Assembly (NCBI RefSeq): GCF_900111455.1
Contig: NZ_FOIE01000011.1
Location: 1 to 64,000, forward strand
From: Geodermatophilus poikilotrophus
GTDB taxonomy: Bacteria; Actinomycetota; Actinomycetes; Mycobacteriales; Geodermatophilaceae
DNA length: 64,000 nucleotides
Direction: 5' to 3'
Shown here: positions 1-8,402 of the stretch, one piece after another
How the letters are laid out: every line of letters begins with the position of its first letter
How positions within the stretch are numbered: the stretch's first letter is position 1
Translations under genes and position numbers: made by a program
Notes under the pieces: generated by a model
The model's input: the letters and a program-made list of their open reading frames with translations, nothing else
Database searches by the model: none
What the model was told of the DNA's origin: nothing

Positions 1-615
1 GGTGCCGCCGGCGACCAGCACGTTGAGCCCGGAGACGACGGCGGCCTCGAGGAACCGCGCCGCCTGCGGGGTGAGCGTGCCCAGCGCGACCAGCTCGTCC
101 AGCGAGTGCGCCTGCAGCACGAACTTGCGGATGTTGACCGCCATGTGCCGGCGGGTGATGTCCGGGATGACCACGTGCAGCCGCGACCCATCGGGCATCG
201 TCGCGTCGACGAACGGCGTGGACATGTCGATCCGCCGCCCCGAGGTGCGCAGCATCCGCTCCACCAGGTCGGCCAGCTCACCCGGCGCCAGGATCGTCGT
301 CGTCAGCTCACTGCGCCCCCGCCGGGCCACGAACACCCGGCCCGGCTCGTTGACCCAGATCTCCTCGACCTCCGGGTCGTCCAGCCACCGCTGCAGCGGA
401 CCGAACCCGGCCACCCGGTCCAGCACGTCGCGGACCACCGCGTCGGGGTCGCCGATCGGCGGCAGCGCCGAGGTCAGCGACCGCTCGGAGTAGTCGGCCA
501 CCACGTCACGCACCAGCAGCCGGACCGGCCCGGGATCGGTGAACGGGTCCAGCCCACGCCGGCGGATCAGCTCCCGCACCTCGCCGTCGACGACCTCCAG
601 CGCACTGGTCGGCAC
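1..615 (-). CDS. CpaF/TadA-type secretion ATPase, N-terminal part (cut by window edge)
   Basis: Hexameric ATPase that powers Flp/Tad pilus assembly or type II/IV-like secretion at the inner face of the membrane. The visible part has the family's N-terminal domain: IWVNEPGRVFVARRG, a stretch ending in MPDGSRLHVVIPDITR, then VNIRKF, and it stops at VSGLNVLVAGGT, the beginning of the Walker A loop. The rest, including Walker B and the His box, lies outside the window. The GTG start is a guess; the frame is open about 100 bases further upstream to a TGA but offers no ATG. Divergent from the YjbR-like gene. Family assignment is firm; whether it serves pili or another secretion system cannot be seen here. 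Confidence 0.85.
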   Translation of the reverse strand, partial: MPTSALEVVDGEVRELIRRRGLDPFTDPGPVRLLVRDVVADYSERSLTSALPPIGDPDAVVRDVLDRVAGFGPLQRWLDDPEVEEIWVNEPGRVFVARRGRSELTTTILAPGELADLVERMLRTSGRRIDMSTPFVDATMPDGSRLHVVIPDITRRHMAVNIRKFVLQAHSLDELVALGTLTPQAARFLEAAVVSGLNVLVAGGT

Positions 616-777
616 GGCACCCCCGTCGTCACGCTCGGTCAGGACGACGACGGACAGTAGGCGGGCGAGCCGGTCCGCGAGCCGGCGTCGCCAAGATCTG
701 TGGACGGCCGACGCCCAGCCCCACCCGGTCGGGTGTCACACCCGGTCCCCCGGCCGCCTGAGGTGTCCCTCTCCGGA

Positions 778-817
778 AGCTCTACCGCTGCTCACACCTG
801 TGGGCAGCGGTAGAGCT
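778..817. promoter_or_regulatory. Perfect 14-bp inverted repeat between divergent genes
   Basis: The arms AGCTCTACCGCTGC (778-791) and GCAGCGGTAGAGCT (804-817) are exact reverse complements around a 12-base loop. No T-run follows, and it lies in the 293-base gap between two genes that start away from each other, so an operator or structured 5' leader is as likely as a terminator. A second small palindrome, GGGTGTCACACCC, lies at 731-743. Nothing else is seen in this gap apart from the -10-like element of the downstream gene. Confidence 0.6.
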
Positions 818-908
818 CGCGGAGGACCACGTCTCTCCTGCCGCGCGGAGGCACGTGCGCCAGCAGCAGCGAGGATCTCGACCCGCCACGACGGGCTAGC
901 CTGCCGGC

Positions 909-1307
909 GTGCCCGGCTGGGAGGACGTCCGCGCACTCGCCTTCGCTCTCCCCGAGGTCGGCGAGCGGACCTCGCGCGGTCATCCCGAGTGGCGGGTGCG
1001 TGATCGGCTGTTCGTCTGGGAGCGGCCGCTGCGCCGGGCCGACGTCGCCCACTTGGGGAACCGGGCACCGGACGCGCCGCCGCTGGGTGCGTGGGTGCCC
1101 GACCTCGGTGCGAAGGAGGCGCTCCTGACCGACGACCCGGACACCTACCTGACGACGCCGCACTTCGACGGCCACCCGATCGTGCTCGCCCGACTCGACC
1201 GCATCGACCCCGGCGAGCTCGCGGAGCTGGTCACCGAGGCGTGGCTGGCCCGGGCGCCCCGGCGGCTGGCGCGCGCGTGGCTCGACGACGCCCCGCCCGC
1301 CCCGTGA
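909..1307 (+). CDS. MmcQ/YjbR family protein
   Basis: Small cytosolic protein of the YjbR/MmcQ (CyaY-like fold) family, often called DNA-binding but without a settled role. At 132 residues it matches the family's usual length, with the typical start 'WEDVRALAFALPEV', a central WRVRDRLFVWERP strand pair and a C-terminal helix LAELVTEAWLARAP. The GTG start is supported by a TAGCCT hexamer (897-902) six bases upstream, which suggests a leaderless transcript. Its stop overlaps the start of the GH16-like gene (GTGA), so the two are probably cotranscribed and translationally coupled. Confidence 0.8.
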   Translation: MPGWEDVRALAFALPEVGERTSRGHPEWRVRDRLFVWERPLRRADVAHLGNRAPDAPPLGAWVPDLGAKEALLTDDPDTYLTTPHFDGHPIVLARLDRIDPGELAELVTEAWLARAPRRLARAWLDDAPPAP

Positions 1308-2116
1308 GCCCGCCGACGGGCGGCACCGGTCGGCTGGACCGCTCCCGCTACGACCTGGAGTTCGGCGAGGACTTCACCGGCACGGAGGTCGACCCGCGCC
1401 GGTGGATGACCCACTACCTGCCGCAGTGGACGACCCCCGAGCGGTCGGCGGCCCGGTTCGACCTGCTGCCCGGGGTGCTCCGGCTGCGGATCGACGCCGA
1501 CCAGCCCGCCTGGCGCCCCGACGACGGCGGGCTGCGGGTGTCGAACCTGCAGACCGGGTCGTTCTCCGGCGAGGTGGGGTCCGACCGCGGGACACACCGG
1601 CACCGACCCGACCTCCGGGTGGCGACCGCCGTCCCCACCCGCCGGCTCTACACGCCCAGCAGCGGGCTGGCCGAGGCCCGGCTGCGGGCCACCCCCGACC
1701 CGACCTGCATGCTCGCGGTGTGGCTCGTTGGCCTGGAGGAGGCCGACCCGGACCAGTCCGGGGAGATCTGCATCGCCGAGCTGTACGGCTCCGCCGTCGG
1801 CCCGGACGGCTCGACCGTGCGCCTGGGCGTCAAGGCCCACCACGACCCCCGGCTCAGGACGGACATGGCCGACATAGCCCTCGACCTCGATGCCACCGAC
1901 TGGCACTCCTACGCCGCGGCGTGGGACGCCGGGAAGACGTGCTTCTACGTCGACGACGAGTTGGTCCGGGTGGTCCCGCAGGGCCTCGCCTACCCGCTGG
2001 TGTTGATGGTCGACCTGTTCGAGTTCCCCGCGGGGGCCGACCGGGACCCGGCGGTCTACCCGAAGGCCGCCGAGGTCGGCCCGGTCCGCGGGTACCGACC
2101 GGCCCCCGACCGGTAG
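1304..2116 (+). CDS. Glycoside hydrolase family 16-like protein, no signal peptide, altered catalytic motif
   Basis: A 270-residue concanavalin-like fold protein related to GH16 beta-glucanases. The family's catalytic signature E-x-D-x-x-E appears as EICIAE (residues 154-159): both Glu are kept but the middle Asp is Cys. N-terminal YDLEFGEDFTG and the late WHSYAAAWDAGKTCFYVDD (a GH16-like strand around 'W..Y...W') support the fold. There is no secretion signal, unusual for a polysaccharide hydrolase. The GTG start overlaps the upstream stop by four bases. Family is likely; hydrolase activity is uncertain, and it could be a sugar-binding or intracellular variant. Confidence 0.75.
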   Translation: MSPPTGGTGRLDRSRYDLEFGEDFTGTEVDPRRWMTHYLPQWTTPERSAARFDLLPGVLRLRIDADQPAWRPDDGGLRVSNLQTGSFSGEVGSDRGTHRHRPDLRVATAVPTRRLYTPSSGLAEARLRATPDPTCMLAVWLVGLEEADPDQSGEICIAELYGSAVGPDGSTVRLGVKAHHDPRLRTDMADIALDLDATDWHSYAAAWDAGKTCFYVDDELVRVVPQGLAYPLVLMVDLFEFPAGADRDPAVYPKAAEVGPVRGYRPAPDR

Positions 2117-2144
2117 GGCCGCCGGGGCCGGGCGCGGCGGACCG

Positions 2145-2648
2145 TCAGGCGCGGCGGACGGTGAGGTGCGGCGGCTGCGCCAGGGTCTGAGCCACGACGC
2201 AGTACCGCTCGGTGAGCTGACCCAGCTTGGCGAGGGTGGCGTCGTCGGCGTCGGTGTCCAGCTCGGCGTCCACCGTGATCGCGCCCAGGCCGACCGGCGC
2301 CTCCTTGGAGACGCCGAGCGTCCCGCGGGCGTCCATGTCGCCCCGCGCGCTGAGCCGCGCCGAGCGGATCTCGACGCCCATCGCCGTGGCGACGCTGCGC
2401 ATCGTCACCCCGGCGCAGGCCAGCAGGGCCTGCAGCAGCATGTCGCCGGAGCAGGCGTCGCTGCCGTCCCCGCCGGTGGACGGGTGCAGCCCGGCGCGGG
2501 CAGGCCCGGCCCAGGTCTGCACGGTGGCGGTGACGCCCGGGTCGGCGAAGGTGGCCTCCGCGTGCATCGTCACGCACGCGGACGCTGGCTCGTCCCGGTA
2601 GCGCTGCTTGATCGGCGCCTGCAGGTCCCGCAGCTGTGCGGCGTCCAT
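2145..2648 (-). CDS. OsmC family peroxiredoxin-like protein
   Basis: Thiol-dependent peroxidase family member (organic hydroperoxide detoxification) of 167 residues. The two family cysteines are visible in DGSDACSGDMLLQALLACAG. The ATG start has an upstream GGGAGG ribosome-binding site; the frame continues upstream but with poor coding character. It is convergent with the GH16-like gene, 28 bases apart, and follows a 68-codon ORF on the same strand. Substrate is not predictable; this is the OsmC/YhfA-like branch rather than a clear Ohr. Confidence 0.85.
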   Translation of the reverse strand: MDAAQLRDLQAPIKQRYRDEPASACVTMHAEATFADPGVTATVQTWAGPARAGLHPSTGGDGSDACSGDMLLQALLACAGVTMRSVATAMGVEIRSARLSARGDMDARGTLGVSKEAPVGLGAITVDAELDTDADDATLAKLGQLTERYCVVAQTLAQPPHLTVRRA

Positions 2649-2733
2649 CCGAGGGGCCTCCCGTGTCGTCGAGGCCCCCATGCTCGTGGTGAGCGCCGGC
2701 CTCCGCCACGCGGAGGCAGGCGCCCGCCCCGGA

Positions 2734-2940
2734 TCAGTCGCCGAAGGCGTCGCAGAGGTCGACGACGTCGGCGTCGAGCTGCAGGCCGTCCACGGTCGTG
2801 GACTCCCCGGTCGCAGGGTCGACCGTCCGGCGCAGCAGGACGCTGCCGTCCGTGAGGAACCCAAGCTGCGGCAGGCCGGCCTCGTCGGCCGCCGCCCCAC
2901 CAGGACTCGTCGCACCGCGACCACCTCCTCGCCGAGTCAC
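2734..2940 (-). CDS. Hypothetical small protein (68 aa)
   Basis: Not recognised. This frame alone has almost pure G/C third positions here, and the C-terminus (LQLDADVVDLCDAFGD) reads as a real acidic protein end; LGFLTDGSVLLRRTVDP precedes it. The GTG start directly follows a strong GGGGAGG site. On the mRNA, a CCTCCCC just upstream (complement of 2963-2969) can pair with that ribosome-binding site (complement of 2943-2949), so translation might be controlled by a hairpin. It lies 85 bases upstream of osmC on the same strand and may be cotranscribed. Confidence 0.5.
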   Translation of the reverse strand: MTRRGGGRGATSPGGAAADEAGLPQLGFLTDGSVLLRRTVDPATGESTTVDGLQLDADVVDLCDAFGD

Positions 2941-3264
2941 CCCCTCCCCGGCGGCGCAGCGTGGGGAGGAACGCGCCACCTCGCGCCGGTCCGAAGACGG
3001 TGCCGCGCGGACCACCGCGTTCCGTCCCCGCCCGTACGGCCGCGGCCACCGCCCGGCGCGCGTCTTCGGGAGGGGCTCCCACCTGATGGCCGGGCTCTCG
3101 GTGCGGCGGTCCTCCCGTGATGTGGGGGTGACGGTCGCGTGACGCCGTCCGTTCCAGACTCGCGGTGCCCACACCACGGCGGTCCTCGTCGGCGCCCGCC
3201 ACGACCGTCGGCGCTCCAGCCGACCGGTGCAGCTCTCGTCGTTGCCGACACGGAGGTGGAGGAC
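2941..3264. other. Intergenic region between divergent small genes
   Basis: A 324-base stretch with no reading frame showing convincing codon bias. It should hold the promoters of the 68-codon ORF (left) and the duplicated-domain gene (right). The only structure seen is the 7-bp CCTCCCC/GGGGAGG stem next to the left gene's start. No clear -10/-35 pair could be chosen by eye. Confidence 0.4.
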
Positions 3265-3657
3265 ATGACACAGCAGGCCTTCGTCCTGTGGTTCGCCGAT
3301 GACGGCAACACGAACCTGGGTGCGCTGAACAACCTCCTGGGCCAGGGCTGGCGGGTCAGGCTCGCGACGCCGATGAGCGGCAGCGGGGAGACCGGCCAGG
3401 AGACCCCGCAGAGTCCGTTCCCCTACTCCCGGGCGGCCCTCGCCCTGTCCCAGGACGGGAGGCACGAACAGCGGGCGTTCGTCCTGTGGTTCGCCGATGA
3501 CGGCAACACGAACCTGCAGCAGTTGAACGGGCTGCTCGGCCAGGACTGGGAGATCTCCCAGCTGGTCGCCATGAGCGGGGGTGGAGAGCGCGGTCCGGAG
3601 ACCCCGCAGAGCTCGTTCCCCTACTCCCGGGCACTGGCCGTCCTGCAGCGTTCCTGA
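3265..3657 (+). CDS. Unrecognised protein made of two tandem copies of one domain
   Basis: A 130-residue protein in which the block FVLWFADDGNTNL (residues 6-18) recurs at residues 72-84, followed each time by LN.LLGQ.W, a Met-Ser-Gly segment and ETPQS.FPYSRA. The copies are offset by exactly 198 bases, with a 39-base stretch identical in DNA (3280-3318 and 3478-3516) and another strongly matching stretch around ETPQS. The ATG has a good GGAGG site. No signal peptide or membrane segment. The family is unknown to me; near-identity of the DNA suggests a recent duplication of an ancestral domain of about 60-66 residues. Confidence 0.75.
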   Translation: MTQQAFVLWFADDGNTNLGALNNLLGQGWRVRLATPMSGSGETGQETPQSPFPYSRAALALSQDGRHEQRAFVLWFADDGNTNLQQLNGLLGQDWEISQLVAMSGGGERGPETPQSSFPYSRALAVLQRS

Positions 3658-3826
3658 TCGGACGACGTCCGTGTGCGGTTCGTGGGCCGGGTGAGGTCGA
3701 CCGCCCGGTCGCCGCGGTCCCGGAGGACGTCCCGCCGCGCCCGGCTCCCCGCCCTTGTCGTCGCCCGTGGAGCGGTCGAGGGTAGCGGTGGGGAGCGGAG
3801 GATCGTCCACGGCGGAGGGGATCGGC

Positions 3827-4485
3827 ATGGGTGGCGCGACCGGCGGCACGGGCACGCGGACGGCGGTGACCGGCGATGAGCGTGGCTTCCTCCCCGGGAT
3901 GCGGCGCACGTGGCTGCTGCCGCTCTACGACCCGCTGAACCGGCTGCTCGGCGTCCGGCGCATCCACCGGCGACTGCTCGACCGGGCCGGCCTGCGACCC
4001 GGCCAGCGCGTCCTGGAGATCGGCTGCGGCACCGGCGACCTGCTGCTCGCGGCCAAGCGGGCCCAGCCCGAGGCGGCCGTCGTCGGGCTCGACCCCGACC
4101 TCGCCGCGCTGGCCCGCGCCCACCGCAAGGCCCGCCGCCGCGGACTGGCCGTCCAGCTCGACCGCGGCTACGCCGACGAGCTGCCCTACGCCGACGACAG
4201 CGTGGACGTCGTCCTCTCCTCGTTCATGCTCCACCACCTGCCGGCCGGCGAGCGGGAGCAGGCGATGCGCGAGGTGCTCCGGGTGCTGCGGTCCGGGGTG
4301 CGCTGCACCTGGTGGACGTCGGCGGGTCCGGCGACTCCGGCCACCGGCACCGGTTCACCCGGGAGCACGCCGTCGACGACGTCCCGGGCCTGCTCCGCCG
4401 GGCCGGCTTCGCCGAGGTCGGGGAGACCGGCTCCCACGTCCACCGCTGGGTCGGCCGGTACACCTCCTACCGGGCGACCGCCTGA
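3827..4485 (+). pseudogene. SAM-dependent methyltransferase interrupted by a one-base frameshift
   Basis: Class I methyltransferase: VLEIGCGTGDLL is the SAM-binding motif I, GLDPDLAALARAH the acidic loop, and SVDVVLSSFMLHHLP motif post-I. After MREVLRVLR the expected 'PGG.LHLVD' continues only in the next frame (GALHLVDVGGSGDSG ... AGFAEVGETGSHVHRWVGRY), which ends at 4485. A single missing G in the GGGG run at 4294-4298 explains the switch. Start ATG is preceded by GGAGGGG. Either a genuine decayed gene or a homopolymer sequencing error; both halves keep normal codon usage, so the damage would be recent. Confidence 0.8.
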
Positions 4486-4499
4486 GGGGATCGGCCTCG

Positions 4500-4655
4500 T
4501 CAGCGGCCGGCCAGCTCCACGACCGCGTCGACGAGCGCGTCGCGTCCAGCGGCACGCGGTCGTCGTGGTCGGCGCCGGGGACCTCAACCAGCCGGTGCAG
4601 GCCGGCCGCCGCCGCGACGACGACTCCGGCGCGGACCAGGCGCCGCACCGGGCCG
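4500..4655 (-). pseudogene. C-terminal remnant of an alpha/beta hydrolase, frameshifted
   Basis: Reading the minus strand, GLHRLVEVPGADHDDRVPLD resembles the end of an alpha/beta hydrolase, where ADHND carries the catalytic His. The natural ending ALVDAVVELAGR followed by TGA is present but in another frame, so at least one indel separates them. No upstream part of the gene exists: the TPP-enzyme gene ends a few bases away. It abuts the frameshifted methyltransferase tail to tail, so two broken genes sit together. Limits are approximate. Confidence 0.5.
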
Positions 4656-4667
4656 GGTGCAGCTACC

Positions 4668-6218
4668 TCACCTGCGGCCGGGCAGCACCGCGTCGACCAG
4701 GTGCGGGCCGGGGGCGGCGAGCGCCGTGCGCAGCTGCTCGGCCAGCTCCTCGGCGGTCGTGGCCCGGGTCGCGGGCACGCCCATGCCGGTGGCCAGCGCG
4801 ACGAAGTCCAGCGACGGCCCGCCCAGGTGCAGCAGCTCCCCGGCGCGCTTGCCGTCCTCGGCCGCGCCGACCCGGGACAGCTCGTTCTCGAGGATCGCGT
4901 AGGAGCCGTTGTCGCAGACGACGACGGTGACGTCGAGCTGCTCGCGGGCCATCGTCCACAGCGCCTGGATCGTGTACATGGCGCTGCCGTCGGCCTGCAG
5001 CGCGAGCACCGGCCGGTCCGGGCAGGCCACCGCGGCGCCCACGGCCATCGGCAGCCCGTCGCCGATCGCCCCGCCGGTCAGCGACAGCCAGTCGTGCCGC
5101 GGCGCACCCGAGGTCAGCTCGGCCAGGCCGACGCCGGAGGTCAGCACCTCGTCGACGACGATCGCCCGCTCCGGCAGCAGCGCCCCGACCACGGCCGACA
5201 TCGCGCGCGGCGTCAGCTCGCCGGTCGGCAGCTCGGGCCGCGTCGCCTCCAGCAGCTCCGCGCGCGCGTCCGGTGCCGCCACCTGGGCCAGCGCCCGCAC
5301 CGCGGCGACGCCGTCCTCCCCCGGCGCGGCGAGCACGTGCACCGTGCAGCCCTCGGGCACCGGCGTGCCCGGCACGTCCGGGTAGCCGAAGAAGTGCACC
5401 GGCGAGGTCGCGCCGGCCAGCACCAGGTGGCGCGTCCCGGCCAGCGCGGCGAGCGCCATCTCCGGTGGGTAGGGCAGCTTGGTCAGCTCGGGCAGGCCGG
5501 CGCCGCGCACCGCGCGGGTGGAGAACGTCTCGGCCACCAGCCGCGCGCCGGTGCCGGCGGCGATCTGACCGGCGGCCAGCAGCGCCGCCTCGCTGCCGAC
5601 GACGTCCCCGCCGAGGAACAGCACGGTCGGTTCGCCGGAGCGCAGCACCGCGGCCACGTCGTCCACCACCGCCGGCGCCACCTGCGGAGCCGGGCGCACC
5701 GGCTGCGGCGGTGCGGGCTCGGCGCCGTCCTCCCACGAGACGTCGGCGGGCAGCACCAGCGTGGCGATGCCGCGGCGGGCCGACTCCGCGACCGCGTCGG
5801 CGGCGTCGGCGGCGACGTCGGCCGGGGACAGCGACCGGCGCAGCCAGCCCGACACCGCGCCGGCCAGCGCGTCGAGGTCGGACTCCAGCGGCGCGTCCAG
5901 CCGCTTGTGCGAGCGGGCGTGGTCCCCCACGACGTTGACCACCGGCGCGCGGCCCCGGCGGGCGTTGTGCAGGTTGGCCAGGCCGTTGGCCAGCCCCGGG
6001 CCGAGGTGCAGCAGCGTGGCCGCCGGCTTCCCGGCCATCCGCGCGTACCCGTCGGCGGCGCCGGTCGCGACGCCCTCGAAGAGCGTCAGGACGGCGCGCA
6101 TCTCCGGGACGTCGTCCAGCGCGGCGACGAAGTGCATCTCCGACGTGCCGGGGTTGGCGAAGCAGACGTCGACGCCCGCGCCGACGAGGGTCCGGATGAG
6201 TGCCTGCGCGCCGTTCAC
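4668..6218 (-). CDS. Thiamine-diphosphate enzyme, acetolactate synthase large-subunit-like
   Basis: A 516-residue TPP-dependent enzyme with the usual three domains: N-terminal Pyr domain with FEGVATGAADGYARM (catalytic Glu that activates TPP), a central domain, and C-terminal PP domain with GDGLPMAVGAA and the metal/TPP motif ADGSAMYTIQALW...VCDN. It resembles the IlvB-like/benzoylformate-decarboxylase-like group of about 515-540 residues rather than biosynthetic IlvB, and no small subunit is nearby. The GTG start overlaps the stop of the EthD gene by four bases, so the two are cotranscribed. The substrate is probably a 2-keto acid but is unknown. Confidence 0.85.
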   Translation of the reverse strand: MNGAQALIRTLVGAGVDVCFANPGTSEMHFVAALDDVPEMRAVLTLFEGVATGAADGYARMAGKPAATLLHLGPGLANGLANLHNARRGRAPVVNVVGDHARSHKRLDAPLESDLDALAGAVSGWLRRSLSPADVAADAADAVAESARRGIATLVLPADVSWEDGAEPAPPQPVRPAPQVAPAVVDDVAAVLRSGEPTVLFLGGDVVGSEAALLAAGQIAAGTGARLVAETFSTRAVRGAGLPELTKLPYPPEMALAALAGTRHLVLAGATSPVHFFGYPDVPGTPVPEGCTVHVLAAPGEDGVAAVRALAQVAAPDARAELLEATRPELPTGELTPRAMSAVVGALLPERAIVVDEVLTSGVGLAELTSGAPRHDWLSLTGGAIGDGLPMAVGAAVACPDRPVLALQADGSAMYTIQALWTMAREQLDVTVVVCDNGSYAILENELSRVGAAEDGKRAGELLHLGGPSLDFVALATGMGVPATRATTAEELAEQLRTALAAPGPHLVDAVLPGRR

Positions 6219-6535
6219 CGGGGAGCGTGCACCTCGTTCAGCTCGTAGTGCGTCATGGTCGCGCCGCCGGTGGCGAAGTTGGCGACGTCCTCGGCCGCCG
6301 CCTTCCCCTCCGCGGAGGTGAACGCGGCACCCATCTCTTGCTCGGACTCGAAGTCCAGCTCCGCCACCAGGTACGGCGCGGGCTGCGACGGGTCCAGCGG
6401 CTGGGGGGAGCCGGTGGTGAACCGGACGAGGCCGGGCATCTGCGTGGCGAGCGGCGTGTGCGTGTCGCGGTAGTAGGCGTCGAACGCCGCCGGGTCGTCG
6501 GGCTGCCCGTAGCTGACGACGAGTCTGTGCACCAT
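6215..6535 (-). CDS. EthD family protein
   Basis: A 106-residue ferredoxin-like alpha+beta protein of the EthD/dimeric alpha-beta barrel group: VHRLVVSYGQPDDPAAFDAYYRDTHTPLA carries the family's His-centred 'Y....H.PLA' pattern, and YLVAELDFES is the second strand. EthD proteins accompany oxidative or ring-cleavage pathways, sometimes as the enzyme and sometimes as an accessory. The start ATG has a GGAGGTG site. It is the first gene of a two-gene operon with the TPP enzyme, hinting that both act on the same carbon compound. Confidence 0.85.
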   Translation of the reverse strand: MVHRLVVSYGQPDDPAAFDAYYRDTHTPLATQMPGLVRFTTGSPQPLDPSQPAPYLVAELDFESEQEMGAAFTSAEGKAAAEDVANFATGGATMTHYELNEVHAPR

Positions 6536-6630
6536 CGCACCACACCTCCGCACCCCGCCGGGCTCCGCTGCCCGGGACCCCCTCACCCTGTCAGGACCGG
6601 GCGACGTCCCGCCACCGCGGGACCCCGACC

Positions 6631-7569
6631 TCAGAAGGCGAGCACCAGCCGCCCGCGGACGCCGCCGCGCGCCAGCCGCCGGTGCGCCTCGGCGGCCTGC
6701 TCGGCGGGCAGCACGTCGGCCACGCGCAGGGTGAGCACGCCCTGCTCGGCCTGCTCCCGCAGCCGGTCGAGCGCCGCCCGGTCCTCGGCCACCCGGCGCA
6801 CGAGCGTCGGGTGCACCCGGACCCGGCCCGAGCCGTCCCCTCGGTAGCCGCGCACGGTCGTCACCGCCCCGCCGTCCCGGACGGCCGGCAGCACGGCCGC
6901 GTCCTGCACCGAGCCGTCGGCCAGCCCGTCGACGCCGTCGGGGAACTCCGCGCGGATGCGGTCGGCGACGTCGTCCCCCCGCCGGACGACGACGTCGGCA
7001 CCCAGGTCGCGCACCAGCTGCTCGTCGGCCTCCGACGCGTCGGCGACGACGGTCAGCCCCTCGGCCTTGCCCAGCTGGACGACGTAGCCGCCGAACGCCC
7101 CGGCCGCGCCGGTCACCGCGAGCACCTGGCCGGGCTGCAGGCCCATGAGGTCGAGCGCCAGCCGCGCGGTGAGCCCGTTCATCGGCAGGGTCGAGGCCTC
7201 GGCGTCGGTGCTGCCGGCCGGTGAGCGGGTCACCGAGGCGGCCGGCAGCACCAGGTCCTCCCGGTAGGCGCCGTGCGCGCCGGTGGGCACCACGATCGCC
7301 ATCACCCGGTCGCCGACCTGCAGGTCGGTGTCGGTGTCCGGGCCGATCTCGGCGAGCACCCCGGCGGCGTCCATGCCGGGGACGTACGGGAACTCCTGCA
7401 CCGGGTCGCGCCCGGCGTAGGCGCCCTCGCGCAGGTGGGTGTCGGTGGGGCTGACCGCCGCCGCGGTCACCCGCACCCGCACCCGCCCCGGCCCCAGCGG
7501 CTCGCGCGGGACGTCGACGACGTACAGGGCCTCCGGCCCACCGAACGCGGTCACCCCGACAGCTCTCAT
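6631..7569 (-). CDS. NADP-dependent quinone oxidoreductase-like protein (MDR superfamily)
   Basis: A 312-residue medium-chain dehydrogenase/reductase of the zinc-free quinone oxidoreductase type: N-terminal GroES-like domain with [14 protein letters not shown], and Rossmann domain with [20 protein letters not shown] as the NADPH loop. The zinc-binding Cys/His set of alcohol dehydrogenases is absent. C-terminal [13 protein letters not shown] is the usual end. A CAGGCT hexamer six bases before the ATG could be a leaderless -10 element. Monocistronic, and divergent from the DUF4230 gene. Confidence 0.88.
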   Translation of the reverse strand: MRAVGVTAFGGPEALYVVDVPREPLGPGRVRVRVTAAAVSPTDTHLREGAYAGRDPVQEFPYVPGMDAAGVLAEIGPDTDTDLQVGDRVMAIVVPTGAHGAYREDLVLPAASVTRSPAGSTDAEASTLPMNGLTARLALDLMGLQPGQVLAVTGAAGAFGGYVVQLGKAEGLTVVADASEADEQLVRDLGADVVVRRGDDVADRIRAEFPDGVDGLADGSVQDAAVLPAVRDGGAVTTVRGYRGDGSGRVRVHPTLVRRVAEDRAALDRLREQAEQGVLTLRVADVLPAEQAAEAHRRLARGGVRGRLVLAF

Positions 7570-7700
7570 GCCCGAAGCCTGGCCGACGCCGGCCGGCCCT
7601 GTTCCCGCGGGTGCGCTCGGCGTGTCGGGAATGGGAGCCGCGGGAACATCGCTGGACGGGTGAGCCACCGCACGCCCGCCCCCGACCCGAGAGGCCGAGC

Positions 7701-8402
7701 ATGCCCACGCTGCTGCCGTCCCGCCCCGTCTCCCTGGACCCGGCCCCCCGCCGGCGGCGTCGCCTGCGCCCCAAGCTGGTGGCCGCGGGGATCGGCCTGG
7801 CGCTGCTGGTGCCCGCCGGCTTCCAGGTGGCCGACTGGCTGCCGGACAACCCCCTCGGTCAGGACGTCGTCGACACCAGCACTCCCCCGCTGCTGCTGGC
7901 ACTAGAAGACCTGTCGGAGTACCACGCCGCGACCGGCACCTTCCAGGTCGTCGTCGAGCGCGAGGTGGACACCCGCTACGTCCCCTCGGTGATCAGCGGC
8001 GAGTCGGTGAGCTTCCTGGCGACCGGCACCGCCGACGCCTACGTCGACTTCGCGGGCCTGGACGCCGGCCGGGTCACCCTCTCCCCCGACGGCACGTCGG
8101 CCACCATCGCGCTGCCCGCCCCGCGGCTGGGCGAGGTGCGCATCGACCCGGCCGAGAGCCGCGTCCTCGACCGCGACCGCGGGCTGGTCGAGCGGGTCGG
8201 CGACGCACTCGGCGACAACCCGGTCGACGACAGCGAGCTGTACGCGCTGGCCGAGGACCGGCTGGCCGCCGTGGCCACGCAGAGCGACCTGCGCGAGCGC
8301 GCCGAGGCCAACACCCGGGACATGCTGACCGGCCTGGCCCGCTCCCTCGGCGTCCAGCAGGTCGAGGTCACCTTCGACGAACCGGCCGACGGCGACAGCT
8401 GA
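7701..8402 (+). CDS. DUF4230 domain protein, membrane-anchored
   Basis: 233 residues: a basic N-terminus (PRRRRRLRPK), one membrane segment at about residues 24-43 (LVAAGIGLALLVPAGFQVAD), and an extracytoplasmic DUF4230 domain (YHAATGTFQVVVEREVDTRY ... LARSLGVQQVEVTFDEP). Function of the domain is not known. The ATG has a GAGAGG site. The stop is followed directly by one copy of the dispersed AGGACC hairpin, shared with the convergent acyl-CoA dehydrogenase. Confidence 0.82.
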   Translation: MPTLLPSRPVSLDPAPRRRRRLRPKLVAAGIGLALLVPAGFQVADWLPDNPLGQDVVDTSTPPLLLALEDLSEYHAATGTFQVVVEREVDTRYVPSVISGESVSFLATGTADAYVDFAGLDAGRVTLSPDGTSATIALPAPRLGEVRIDPAESRVLDRDRGLVERVGDALGDNPVDDSELYALAEDRLAAVATQSDLRERAEANTRDMLTGLARSLGVQQVEVTFDEPADGDS

